From Apteryx mantelli (lineage: Eukaryota > Chordata > Aves > Apterygiformes > Apterygidae), in assembly GCF_036417845.1 (NCBI RefSeq), contig NC_089979.1, forward strand, positions 123,661,415 through 123,725,414: a stretch of DNA of 64,000 bases, written 5' to 3'. Below, piece after piece: positions 24,901 through 39,900 of this stretch. The notes under the pieces were generated by a model that was not told the origin of the DNA, searched no databases, and was given only the letters and a program-made list of their open reading frames with translations. The translations under genes and the position numbers were made by a program. How positions within the stretch are numbered: position 1 is the stretch's first letter; each line of letters opens with the position of its first letter.

Positions 24901-27900
24901 TTGGAGAATACAGAATGATAATTAAAAAAAATGATATGGACCAAATTGTTAAACAACTGATAGAAAGAAAAAACCTACACTAGAAGCATTACTAAAAGGA
25001 AGAATAAGAAAGCAATGAGTTAAAATAAAAACAAGTTAGGTCCCAGGAAATATTTTTTCCTTTTTTTAAATAAGACTGACAAAAAGGTACTGTAAATGAT
25101 GTATAATATTAAGATCACACAATTTATACTAAGCAGAATTCAACTTTGGCAGGGGCAACATATTTAATTAGGAAAACAAGATAGCTTTTTCTTGATGAGG
25201 GGAAGGAAGTATGGTATTAGATCACCAAGAAAGTATATCACAGAGCCAGAAGAAGGCAGTGAGGCATTTGGGGACTGCAACTGAGCAAGAACAACCTTGG
25301 TTTTGTGAGCTTGGACAGAGCGCCTCAAAGACTAGAGGATGTAAAGTAGAACTGATGGACATAGATGAATTCTAGTCACAGAGAAATCAGGTTCAAGTAT
25401 TTCAGAAAGTAAGTAATTTTATAGTTTGAAGATCTCTGTATATCAATGCTATTTATAATATAAGTTATGCTTATCTTCATAATAGACTATAGTTATGCTC
25501 TTCATTCCAATCTAACAGTCATAATGTGGATCGTGCACAAGCTTGAAATACTGCAACAATGCTATAGAGTTATTTATGCAATATATATTTGCAGGTACCC
25601 CCATTTATTTTCAGTAATGACAGAATTATTCCCACATATACACACATTTAAAAACATTCATCACCTCTCATTCTTTAATCTAAATGTGCCTATCTTGACA
25701 TAAAATTAATCTGTGCTCTTCAGCCAATTTAAAAGCCTTAATTCCTCTAGCATCCATAAAGCTTTGCCTGTGTTTTGAAGTGTCTTGCATTCAGCTAACT
25801 TAAGTTTGCATAAAAGCTAGAACCCAGTATTTGCTTTTATACATGCTGAAGCTCATTACCTTTGCAGAACCAATTTGAGCATTCATTATTCTTCTGTTTT
25901 ATCAGAGAAATTATGGGAACACCACTAACATTGCCTGACAATTGACAGATTTTCCTAGGAAAGAATCCTGCAGTCCACCAACAGAAAGCACTGTGAATTC
26001 AGATACACAGAAAGAATAAGTTACATGGGCACTGCTTTGCTGCGGGGTTGCTAACACCTACTTTAGACTAAACCAAACGTTGATCATCTGAGTTAGCTGC
26101 TCTGAAGAAAAGCTAGTTTCACCTTGGAGGTTATTTACCTGTGTATGTCAAATAGATGACACTCAGGAATACAATACCAGCAGCCAGTGACACACCCAAG
26201 AAGAACAGTGTCTGAAATTCTTGCTTGGTTAATCTGTCTCTCAGATATTGCAGAAAGGCATACGCCTGCAACAGTGCAAAAACACCTAAAGAAAGAGGGA
26301 AGTTATTGTTTAAACGCTCAAAAGCGGCACTAGCTGTTGTAGCAATTGACATAGTTTAGCTATATTTGAACTAGAAAAAAATACATGTACTGTACATCCT
26401 TACGTCTGAAAACCAGTATAAAACTACTCTTTCTGACAAATAGCCTTTAATACTTAACAGGGATGATCCTTCCTTCCAATGACTGAGAAACTACTTTCCA
26501 AAATATTCTTTGCTTAATATCATGACCTCCAACGTCCACTACTCTCTTTGCCTCCAAATTAAACTGGGGTGAGGGAGAAGATCATCTGAATACAGTTTGC
26601 TTACATTTTGACAAAACACACAGGTTAACATACCTAGATCTAGTGAAAAAGTATAATACAGCTCTTGGCTAGGTGAAGTAATGAGTTGCAAGGAGAGAAC
26701 CCAGACAAGACAAAAACAAGGCTAATATAGAAACATACGGGAATTAAGCTACTGAACAATACAGCAGAATTTAATGAAAAAAATCCCAGTGATTCAACAA
26801 TAGCTTTGTAGAATTCAGGTGTCTGTAACAGTGGAATTCACTTGGTAAGCACCCCGCACCCTCAAAAAGGCAGCTCAAGAGTTTCAGACAAAACCAAATC
26901 TTGGACATTTCAACATATATAACCAGATCAATGTGAAAATTATCAGTGAAAATTCACTGGTAGCTGACAGAAGAAAAACACAACTCAGGTTTATGTTCCT
27001 TCTCCAATTTAAGAATAAAATTGAGGTGCATGCTGTTGAAATCTACTATGTATGAACTTCTAGAGAAAGGCACAAACTCTATTCGCTAAACCCAAGTAAA
27101 ATTCTTCAGAATTTGCAAACCTATGGTTTGATAATCTTTACTTTTTTCATTATATTCAGAATATTGAAAGAATCATCATTCAACTAATAATTTTTAAATA
27201 TTTTTCTGGTACATTTTAATGATATGCCAATTACTGCCCCAAATGCAACTTGGTAAATGATTATTCATAAGAAAAAAGTAAGGAGTCTAACAGACCAAGC
27301 TATAATCACACAAACCGTATATGGTCTTAGTTAAATCAGATTTAGGATGGAGGTCATTGTTGACAAGAAATCAAGATGTTTGAATGTTTAACAACTATTG
27401 AAAATTAATTTACTTTAAAATCAGTAATTTAAAAATATCTTTCCTGAATTGTGATTTAAGTAATTTGTATCTAATTAACTTTGAAGACTATCAACTCTAA
27501 AAACAAACTGCTCAGTAAAAACTGTGTTTATCAATAACAGATGTTTCAATTGTACAATGCTTGAAGGCAACATTATATTGCAAAACAGTATAGATTATCA
27601 ACTAGTAAAATAAGTACTTGTCAGAATGAGGAAATGCTCCAGTGTAACAGAAGTGTTTTACTTCCATTAGCTCACACAAAGAAGGATAATGTGTCAACTG
27701 GGAGGAAAACTTCCCCACTGCTACTAAATAGTGCCTTTTTTTCCTTTAACACTTCAGTTTGTTACCAAAGGAAACAGAGCCACCAGGGTTTGAGGTTTTC
27801 TTGTGCCAAACAGATCATTTGGAAACAAAGACATCTGGTTTTCTTACCTGCAGCTGCCATGTGTTCACTGGTTCTAATGGGCTGAAATCCCACAAAAGGT

Positions 27901-30900
27901 ATCTGCATCGATAATATTAAACCCACAATGTAGAAAGTGCTATATGCTAGAAAGAGGGGTGGGGAGAGGAGAAAGGTGGAAAGATAATAAATGAGTACAC
28001 ACATTTCAAAAAGCCCTGGTGCTGTATTAGAGTCCATCTTTCCCCCCACCCCCCAAACTGCAGTGACACAAACAGAATTGTATCATTTTAAGTATTTTGG
28101 CTGTACTAATTATTTTTCTTTATCCTTTCTTTGACTAGCATAAACATACGTATTGCATCCAATTTTAGAGAAAGGAGCAAAGTTTTGCTGTTCCTAATCG
28201 CATTGCTTTTTCCTCCTGCGCTTAAGGATACCCAAACCATCTACCCAAGACACTCCAGCTTGGAAATAGTTTCCTCTTCCTCTTTTGCTTTCTTGCTTTG
28301 GTGGGGGGAGAGGGAAGGCAGAGGTCTCGGATAACTCACGTAACAAGTGACAAAAGAAGCTTTCTACATGAGGAAAGACTGAAGGGACGACCTCAGAGAA
28401 GCAAGACATGTAAGAGAATCCATTACCTAGTTAGGAAAAGTAAGGTGTGCCTTTTTTTTTTTTTTAAATAAAAAACAGAGGCATGCAAAGAAACTGAAAA
28501 GCAACAGAATTAAAAACAAATATTATGCATATGTATTAATAGACCCATATCAAGCATGGGGACTCACAACACAAACTAGAAGCCAAGAACACAGTAGTGT
28601 AATATGAATAACTATTATGTAAATATTCATGTACTTTATTTTGACAGGATTTCAGTTCTAAGTATTCCAGGGTGAGGAAAAGAAGGGAGAGAAAGTGGGG
28701 AAGGAAGAGAGAAATACCAATTTTGAGCAGACATGAGTCCAATTAAGTTGGCTGGTTATTTCAGATGTGAAGTCCAAATGAAGTTTTCTTCATTCGGTGA
28801 CAAATAGCAACAATCTACTTCCTAGATTTTTTAGACTCCTACAAACGATAGACCATTGTCTTTGTTATGGCCTGGACTTTATGAAGAGATTCCTGATCTC
28901 ATACATCCTCTGCTAAGCTCCATGTGAACAGGTCTGGGGACAACATCATTTACCAGCGGTACTGTTTTCATAGTCCCTGGGTGGTGTCTCTCAGGGATTA
29001 TGGTCACAGGGTACTTTATGCTTTGCCAAACATCACAAAAAAGTGACTGATGATGCTTCCAACCACTTGCCACCTTTGCTGGTGCATTCCTTTCAGCATC
29101 GGTATTTCAGAAGTTGGCCTAGTTACAGATTATTCTCTCTGATGTCACTGAAATATATTTTTGCTATATAAAATTCAATTTTCAAGGAATTCACTACAAA
29201 ATAAATCATTCACTGTATCATGAAAGCGTTACAACACTGCCATCCTGTGGAACTCCAATGATTGGCATTAATCACTACATTTCACATTCGTTAAAGTCAG
29301 ACCATTGTAAATCACCATTTTTAAGCCTGGTCCTACAACTGTTACTTTCTATTTAATAATTACTTATGCATCCCTTACTTTCCATCTCTTTCACATGGCT
29401 ACCAGATCTGCCTGCCTGGGATCGAAAAAAGAGCCAATTTACATAGCAATAAAGCTTTGCTAGGAACTTGATACATCGAGGTGACACAGCATCACAGCTT
29501 CCCTTGTTCCTTTATGTTCTACTGTTTGTATAGTCTTTGCAAAAACACTAAATCCATTTTGCTTCATGCAGTCCACTCTCATGGTTATAACTTTAATTAG
29601 GTCAACAACCACCTAACCTACTGAATAAAGCCATTTTAAAAATGGCTGATAATTTAAGTTGCTGTGCACTGCAAAAACATGAGAATAACCTACTGGAAAA
29701 CTTATCTGAAGAACATCAGCAAATACTTCACCACACACTTTCAAGTGATGCATTATAACCACCAGAAATAAGCACTAAACATCTGAAACTTCAGAACACA
29801 GAAGAAGTTGATAAATACATGCCTGCACACCATTTAAATGATGAAACCCACCACAGAGAAGAAGAAATGCATTACTGAAATTAAGTTTTAAATTCTGGAA
29901 GATCCGTAAGTGCTTCTGTTATTAAATACTTTGAAAAGCATACAGAACTTAAAAATTGTACAGAAAAAAATTACAAGTTGATTGAGGTGAAAATTACTAA
30001 GTCTCTGAAGTGCATAATCATGAGCTAAACCTGTATGGTACCTTTCCAAATGTAAAACCATTTACATTTTAAATGTATGATAAACTACAATAAGAACTAT
30101 AAGTACAACAATAGAAAATTAATATTAGTAGTTCCTGCATCTGAATAAGTAGGCTATTTTCCCTATGCAAATGCTGCTACTACACTGGAATTGTAAGCTA
30201 GTTGATCTTACTTACTAACCCAACAAGATCTGAATGAAAGTTACTGACCACTGCCAAGACTTACTAAAAAACAAAAAATCAAACAAAACAACCCCCCCCC
30301 AACCCCAATACTCCCCCTGCCACATAGCTTGATTTCAAGTGTTCAAATGCATTGGCATGGTCACCATTGATACCAAGTGGGTCAGAAGTTACCCGGCTGC
30401 ATATTCATCTGCCTGCAAATCATAAAATACCTTAAAATTGGCAATAAGTTCATGTTCTGGGAATTTTTTTACCCATTAAATGATTCTAAATTATACCACA
30501 CATCAGATTATGTCCCACTAAACTTGTCTTTGGTATATGACTATCTGTATGAAAAACATCCCACGACACCATCACTGTTTTTTTTAAATCTTCATGCTGT
30601 AAAGTATTTTCTTTTCCATATATTTTTCTACTATATTAAATGAAATATTCTTCAATTACAAAAATTAGGATTATGCTAGTTTAGAATAAAATTAAGCAAC
30701 CAACCTAGAGTTTAAAAAAAAATACTAGCCACTGTCACTTGTTAACAGGTTACAAGAAGTTTTAACTGCACATCTGTAATTTTGAGAATTTAGAGACTCC
30801 TGCGTTCACATTAGGAACCACATAACACAGACACTCCAAAAATATCTTTATTCTCCCTACTTTCGTGAGCTTTTGTAAACTCACCCCCTTATCTGAATAG

Positions 30901-33900
30901 TCTAGAAGAGGAGCACAATTTCATTTCTTCCCAGAAATGCTTGAGCATTCTTACCTAAAAAAAACATCCTGTTAAACAAACTTTTCACATACTGATGCAA
31001 GATGTGCAGACATCTCTGTGTAAGGCTTCCCATGAAAGTTTAAATTTAGCCAGCAGTGCAGTGAAACACTTGAGCAGCAAACACATTTTCATTCTAACAA
31101 CTCTGAACTGCAGCTCCCTCACAGATGATGGACAGTAATGTCTCAAAACGCTATAGCTATTTACAACACAAATACATACCAAACACTTTAATTTTTATTG
31201 AACTGGAAGCACTATTTTCCCTGGATAAGTTCAAAGCCTAGTTCATTAGGCTGAAAGCTGAAAAAGCAAGAATACTTATTCTTTTTTGTTTCTAGTTACC
31301 ACGTCCCTTTAGGATTTTGTAATAGATTTCAGTTTCTCTTGCTTCTCATGCTTCACTCACAGAAATTGGAAAGTGATAATGTTCAATACACCAATTGGAA
31401 ATGCAAACTAAGATGAATTACTCCCCCCTTTTGTTATGAAGAACCTAATGAATATTATCATTAAAAATTAGAGGGTCAGCACTTTTTTTTTTTAAGAGTT
31501 CCAGTTTCTGAATTACATAAATACATAACTAAGAAGCAAAAATATATATATTTTTGGTAATAAAAATGAAAAAATCCCATAATGAACTTGAGTAAATATT
31601 ATATTGTATAATTGTTTAAATGTGTGTGTAAAAATAGTAATTTCTATGACAGGCATTGGAAAAAAAGAAAAAGCTTAAAAAATTAAAAACCTAAAACATA
31701 TTTACAAATATGAAACATTGTGAGATTTTACCTTTCAACTCATACTATGTTCTCAAACTACCTATTGTAAAGTAGCCGAAAACGTTCTAACTTATAAATA
31801 TTTGAATGTCAAAATTGCTTGTTATTTCATACACCCACACCCACCTCCCTACCCCATGGCCAGCTGATTTAACTTGTAAAGTCTATATAAACTGTTGACA
31901 GAGTATTTGAATGTCAGGCAAATCAATTAAAGTTACTCTCCTAAGATCACCGTTCATGGAAACTGGAAGGAAGACTGATCCATTAAGCCAATAAAATCTT
32001 ACAGATTCATGTGGATTGGACAGACTCTTAAGCTGCTTTTAGTCCTGGTTATATAAACATTATACTGGTGTTTAAAATTTCCTATGCCTTTTCTCACATA
32101 TGTCACAATATGCTGTAGTGCTTGCGTAAATTTTGCTGCATGTCTTTTTAAAAATAGCAATTATTTCACATACTAGGAAGAGGCAGGAAGACGAAACATT
32201 ATTATATACATAACTATTTTATAAATATATTAAAAGGCTTCTACAAATATCAAATCATCTTGTTATTTCCTTTTTACCTCAGTGTGCTAGAAAGAAGAGA
32301 AAATGAATTAGTAACTATATCTCTGAGGTTTTGGAAATGTGAACGATATTAACTCCCTATTTCCATGCTGTAGACAATAATCAACTATCATCTGTAGTCA
32401 AACTAATAAACTGCAATCTGATATGGAATTGCTTCATTCCCACCTAATGCAAAACATAGGTGTAATTAAATTCATATGTCATGATTTAGCATTTGACAAT
32501 GACTGTTCAGTGAAGAACATATTTCAAGGAGAACACTTACCGATGTAGACCCTCCTGCTGTATCTCTGCATCAGCAACAGAACAAACACATGCAGTGGAA
32601 TAAGGTTGATAATGAAAACATAACCACCCCATGCAGAGACCTATGAGAAACGGAACAGGATATCAGATAACTTAAATATGATCTAAAAATACCTGTAAAT
32701 TCTTAGGCTAGCCAATACTGGATTTATACATACTGATAGTCTAACAGGAAAACATAAACCCCATCTAGATAAACAGTGAGAAGTACTACTAATACTACTG
32801 AAATCTTTTTCAACATTTATTACCAAAAAAAGAAAGAAAGAAAAATCAATATACGTGGTGTTACCAAAATATTAAAGTCTTTGAAATAGGCCAGTGCATT
32901 TTCAAGGCTATCTTTCTTACACTTTCCCTTTCTGCCAAGCTAACCTGGTCACGCTGGCAAACAAGAATGTGTTGCCGGGGGCTTTTCCCATGGTGGAGGC
33001 TGCAGCACAAGGTAGCAGCAGGACTCCCATCTGGAATCCAAAATTTTCCTACGACATACAAATTTAGCACTACACTCTGTGCTTTCTGGTGGGGACAGGG
33101 AACAGTAGCTCTAGCCAGAGAAAGGAGAAAGGGAGCAAGATATAGCTCTGGGAGCAGAACCGCTGGGGCAGAGCAGCCAAGGCAGGCTGCAGTGCACAGA
33201 AGGAAACAAAAGCAACGGGGCAGAAACACAGGGAAGCAGGGCTCAGTGCTGGAGTTTGGTGTACAGCAACATCGTGGATATTGTGAACTTGCAGTAATAG
33301 CAGCACTTGCAGTATTGGTATGATGTACTTAGTATTGAAATACTACAATGTTATCAATATATCACTCATTGTGAGCTTAGATAAAGATTTAATGAGCTAC
33401 CATTATAATGTGTTATCTAAATTCCTAATGCATTTAGAAGGGCCAACGTTGACAAGACAGTCTATATTTTAACACATACTCACTTGTCAAATTTAAGTCT
33501 AGACTTCTGCCATATGTGCCATGCCTACCCTAGTTCTTCATTTTTAGAATGCACTAGCAAACATGTTTATTTTAATCATACTTTAAGGCTTAGATTCATG
33601 CATATATTTTTAAAACCCTAACATTCAAAAAGAAACCCAAATGACTATGCTCTTTAAAACAAACTTGAAAATAAGGACAAGGCAAAGTACTGGGTTTTGG
33701 TACTAATAATAAAAAAGTTCAGTGTTTAAAAACCTGGGGTAAACTGATTCAGACAATCTGAAACAAGCAGAAAAGAAAATAACTAAATCTTCTAGAAAAT
33801 CATTTTAGATTATCATGATTCTAATGCCAAACCACTAGAATAAAGTACCATGGTATACACAAGCAATTTATCAAGACAAAATGTTGTACAAAGATAAATA

Positions 33901-36900
33901 AGAGAACAGAATGAGAACAAAAGTGTAATTAGGACACTTACAAAGGAGAGGTTTGAATGATGCAGGTAGCTTAGGGTTTGTATGGACTAAAGACCTGCAT
34001 TTTTAATTAACATCTATTCTCTAATTATCCAAAGATTAAACCAAATCTACAGACTTAGAAGAACTGAAGATTCGTTTCTAAACTTTGTAACACAGTGGAG
34101 GCTTCCTCATAGACTGGGAAAAAGACAGCAGTGGAAACATGCTATTACTCTTATGAGGACTACCTCAGTATAAGGCTTTGTATTTATTTTGAACCCTCCT
34201 CATAAAAAGCTATCCCAAGCCAAACTGACATAAGTCAAATAAACGCTAAAAACATCATGAATGCAAAAAAAAAGAAACAAAAAAAAAATCCAAACCCTCT
34301 CCTTGTGGATGCAATGCTATGAGTCAAATTACCACATCAGTGAGTCAGACACATATTTCAAGCAGATTTAGATATCAAAGATTTTTGTCAGTCTATGCAA
34401 CATCCACTCCTCTTTCGAAGAGCTGCTCCCCCAATTTTCCCAGTAAGGAATTACTCTTACCACCTCAAAGTTGAGATTTATTTAATTCTCAACTGGTAAT
34501 GCAAAGATGCAATGATTCCATCAGAGGAAAACAAATGAGTACTACATAATGAAGAGCACAATTATGTTCTGTCCTAAAACTTCACCTGAGCAAGATGTCT
34601 AGAAGGCACATTAAATTCTACCACAAAAGGAAATATATTATATGGCAAACCACCACCCAGGGTGGAAGTGGGTACACTTTATAAAGAATAAACTTCTATC
34701 ATCTAATCACTGATACTAAGCTATGGACAAATCTTAACGTTTAACTAGTTGATAATACTTAAAATGAAAAGAAAATTAAAGAGAAAACACTAAATTACAT
34801 TCAAGAATTGAATGTAATGATGATGACACTGATTTTGTAGCTTCTGTCACCATGCACACTCCAGGTCGCATCCCTTCCCTCCCATACAATTCCACAGACC
34901 AAGACGCTAAGTCAGACTAAGAAGGGAGAATTTGTTCTCCTGTGATTTTTCAGCAATAAAATCGTAAAATTGTTATTTGCTATCTGTGTATTTATGAACA
35001 CCCCTTTCAGAGGATGCCATCAGATCGGCCTAACATATAAGATACATAAACATAATAACTCAAAACCTTGTCTGTGATTTTGTACTGCACAGAAACCTGT
35101 ACCACACATACAGGATCTTTTCACTGTAACGCAGTATAAATGGCAATGCTATGTTGAAGTGGCTGTTTATTTAACGACTTGGCAGAAGGAAAGGAGGAGA
35201 AATGAGGGGAGGAAATAAACGTACTCTTTACAGGAGATAGCTGCCCTCTTCTGTGACTTGCACAAAGTGCTAATATTTGCTGTTAGGACAGAAGGAAAAA
35301 AAAAATCCCACACAACCAGAAACTGAATATAAAAGCTAGAGAACTCTAGACAGCATCCAGACAACCTCTGAATTAGTCTTGTATTTTAAATTAAGGCATG
35401 CAAAACAACTCATAAGTTCATTTTTCTTGCAAGTCTACTTACCTAGCTGTAGAAAAGCAGTATTTGATACCTTGATCTTAATACCAAGCAATTATCCTGA
35501 CTGTCCCTCCATTAGTCATTTTGAGGCTATTTTTCCTCCCAAATTTATTTTTCATGTGGCCACAAAAAAAAGTTCACGAATTAGGGGAAATAAAGGTCTT
35601 TGTTTCATTGAGATTGGAAAACTCTTCAAGTCTAAGGTTTCAGAAGATAGGGGAGAGACAATTCCACCCAGTTCTACTACTTGTTTTAGATCCAATTTTA
35701 CTACTGGTTTTGTCTTTGTTAGCTTGTAGTAAGATCTCTGCAATAGCCTCCATTTTCATAGATCAAAAAATGAAAAGGGACTTGATGATAACTTTATCTG
35801 ACTTCTTGCATAGCATATGTCATTGAATTCATTCAGTAGTTCTGATTTATTCTACTGCTTAATTATACCCAAAGTAGTAGCTTTCAGTTATAAAAATATA
35901 GCTGTGTATATAAATTTATTATTAATATTATTGTGTTTCAGTAATAATAATGTACACAGAAGAATATCAAAATGATTAATTCACCTGGACCAAGCAAATT
36001 CCATTGAATCAGAGTTTCTACTCATAATGGAAGATGAATTTGCAAGTAAAGTTATTATATTTAAACAGTGTTTTTTAAAATTGTTGCAGTTATGTATGCT
36101 TAAATTTAGATAGTTTAAGTTTCAAAGTATTTATCATGTCTTCTTACTCATATTTAAGTATTTGACAATAAAATGAACAAACAAATTTACATTATGGCTC
36201 CAAAAGATTAATATCTCATTCTGCTGTGCTTTAGCAACATACGAATTAGGTCGGTCTTGCTCACGTAGCTTAGCTATAATATATATAAAAAGCTTACCAT
36301 GTAAAAATAGGATAGGCAGCAGCAGATTGTCCAAAAGACTGACCCAGTTTTCACTGACTTGACCTTTAAAAATAATCAGGTATTTATGAGTGATAAACAA
36401 ATACTGGGCAACACTACAAAATTTCTCTCCAAGACAGAAGATAAATTTTACTAAAGTATTTTTACAGCTGTCAAAAGAACTTCTTTAGTACCTATCAAAT
36501 TATACTCATATGCTTCTCATGTCCATAAAACCAAACTGCAAGTGCAATTCAGTTGACATATGACATGTCGCTTATACCCATCTCTCTAGTTAATGGGAAG
36601 GCAGGATGCAATGCAACTGTCTGCTTCATCATCTGAGGCAGAAAAGTAGCTACAACACCTCTGTGCCACTTTGTCCAACGTATTACACCACATTAAAATT
36701 GTAAGTGTGGACTATACATGCCTTCCTTTGGCTAGCATCAGTCCCAACTCTGCTATTATAGAGGTGAGAGCTATTCTATAACTTTGGAAAATTTACTTAA
36801 GGTTAATGACAGCATCCATATATAACTAAAGGTTTAGTGGGATCCATAAACTGGGCCCAAAATATGATTTTGCACAAAACTGACAGTGGCAACTGTGGTG

Positions 36901-39900
36901 TGGGAAAATAGGAATGATAAACTGACCTGAAATGAAGCTGTAAAGTTATCTATAAAATATATCTGATCCATACATAATTCTACAAAACTTTATGCAAACA
37001 GTATTGCACTATGCAGTCTAGTTAAACGTGTTCCATAGGAACAGATGAGTGCTATCATGTCTTAGGTACTACCAAGTAACAACATCGGTTGATTCTATTA
37101 TTGTTATCAAACACAGCATGAATCTGGAGCTGCAGTTTATTCCAAGTTAAGATTAAACAAACAAAGAGGACCTTTTTTCAAAGCCTGCACTTCAGTAACA
37201 TCACTACTCAAACATGAAAAACTTGAATTCCTTTCTCCTCTACTCCTACCAGCAATATCCCAAGTTTGAAATATTCTAAAGCTAGAAATCTTGTGAGTAC
37301 GTCTGCTTATGACAAGTAGAACTCTTCAAAAAATCATGGGAAAAGTTGTATTGACCATGTATATATCATTCAACAGACACCCAAAATGAAAAGTACATGA
37401 ATTCAAGGCAGGCACAAGGGACAGTACCATGCTGTGTCTATGCTGAATTAATGATATGGCTATGCTATCTGTGATATTTCCATATTAGATATAACAGTCC
37501 AGAAAACCAACTCTGGCTTATCTATACCCCTTCATATGGAATGGCCTTATGACAGTCAAGCAGTGCTTGCAAGTAGGCTAATTAAAATACATTAGACTAG
37601 GCTTTTCAGGCATGCAAACAGTATGAATATCCTGCTCTATGGACAGCTTTGGGTATTTAGTCTGGATGCTTCAAAGCCTAGACCCTCCATAGAGTCAACA
37701 GCTCCCCCAGCAGGCAATTCAAAGCACTTTATGTTCAGGGTCCACTGCTTTCCACCAGCTAAACAGGAGGATAAAGTCTGATATCCAGATAACATGAATA
37801 CCTCCAAAATTGAAAAACAGCAAAAATCCGCTTTGTTTTGTTTTAAATTTATAGATCCCTTATTATTAGAGGATACTGTACAGTTGAATAATAGTTTTAA
37901 ATAACAAACTAAAGAGCATTATTATGAAGTGGTTTAAATCATGTGACTTCTCAGTACTTGCCTGATCCCAAGCCAAGGGGAAGAGAGATGAGAGGGAGGA
38001 AGAAAATGTAAGGATTCAATTTGGATCCTAAGAAAAATCAGTCATTTGGTTGGAAGAGGAACCAAAAACCCTCCCAAAGCAGAAGACTTAGCAAATACTT
38101 ACCCATAAATAGTATGTGAACTGCAGTGCAAAAATAGCTATGCCTTCATTGTCAAATGATCCTGCTACCGATCGAGATATGTAACCTGGAACTATGGCAA
38201 TAAAACAGGCAGCTAAAAGCCCTGCTCCCTGGTTCCACAGTTCTCTGGTGAGCAGGAAAGTAGAAATAGCTGTAAGGCCGCTAAAAACTGGTGCTAGAAA
38301 CACACATACGTCTCTTATATGGACCGTCACGTTAAGCATATTTAAAATCCAATGTATAAGGCCTGCTGTCACCATTAGTCCTGGGTACACCTGAAAGGAG
38401 AATAGAGACACCCAGATTAGTGCAGAAAAATGACTGAGGTAAGTTTATTTGCATATAATTTGCAGTGAAATATAGTCATTTCTTAAGCTGTTATCAACAG
38501 TGAGCAGATGAAGTTATTTTAGTATTGCTTTAATCATATTTTGCCAACAACTTTGAACACCAGAAGTTCTTAAAATTTATGCAATTGCTAGCATTTGGGT
38601 AACAATCCTTTTTCTAAACAAATAAGCAGCACAAAAATAATATCCTATCTTGCCTGACATTTTTCATATAGTGAGATGAATTTGTGGTTAAGGTATGTAA
38701 CCAGAAGCTAAAGTTTGCAAGAGAATTTCAAGACAGCTAAGAGTTGTTTTATTTTATTTTTATTTTATTTTAAAAGAGACATTTTCCAGCCTTACTTGTT
38801 TTTCCTCCAAAATGCATCATGCAGCTCTTCTATTTCTCCTTGCCCGTAGAGAAAGAAAAAACGTATATCAACGAGCTTTTTTTAAGCTAAAAAGCTGACT
38901 GACAGCTGGAGAGCTGAGTGTATAGAATATATGTGGAAGATATTTGTAGACATCTTTGGACTTGAAGTATTAAAATAAAGTCCTATAAAACTGAACAAAG
39001 GTGTCCTCCACGAAAGTGTAGACTTCCACAAATCTACTGAATCTATCAAAGAATACTGGAGAATGTTAAAACATTCTTAATAGTAATTTTACCCTCCCAC
39101 ATTTATCAACACTAAAAAAAACATGTATTAGAAAAATTAATATGGACTTCAGCTGCCTTAGTTTCACTCCAGAATTAAAACAGCTTTTGTATTAAATTAA
39201 ATTAACACAGATGATGGGATGTTCCTCTGCATAGATCCTTGACAGCTGATTTTCAAGATAAACTACAAAAATTTAATGTGACGTAAGACTTCCAAAATAA
39301 GGTGTGCAATTGCAACTTTCATTTTATAAGTCTTTAACTTCAGATAAGATGGGTATAGAAAAATGTTACATAAAAAGGGTCTCACAGGTACCTCGAAGAT
39401 ACTAAAACAAATGGTCATCTAGTTGTTACAAAAGGCTTTGTAAATACATTTAAATGGTATTTCCTATAATTAATATAAGTTTTAATGCACTTTCAATGTC
39501 AAATATGACTGTGTTACTTAATGTTACTAAAGCTATTCTACTAATGAAATATATTTGTATCCTGATTTGATAATGTTGTTTCTTACACCTTTCCTGTTTT
39601 GTAACACACATCAACATCAATCTCTCCCACTGATTTAATTTTAAAAGGTCTTTTCCCAGTGAAACCCTAACAACATTTTCCATACACAGAAAAATGTCCA
39701 TTCAAAATATATTACGGGATTAAAACTTGTATGCAAAATGAAAAAAGGCAAAAAAAATCCATTTGAAAAACATGTCTAAATCTCTTAAGGCATCATTGTG
39801 TAATGATATTTTCTCCACACAAGAAAATTGGAATTACAGGAGTCATAACGTTCTTATTTATTACTATTAGAAGTTGATATGCAAGAAGGTACCACTCAGT

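Noticed and set aside
32967..33323. + strand frame of 118 codons in intron 4 as a gene
   Set aside because: No recognisable domain, and an equally long frame exists on the other strand. It was kept only as a composition anomaly.
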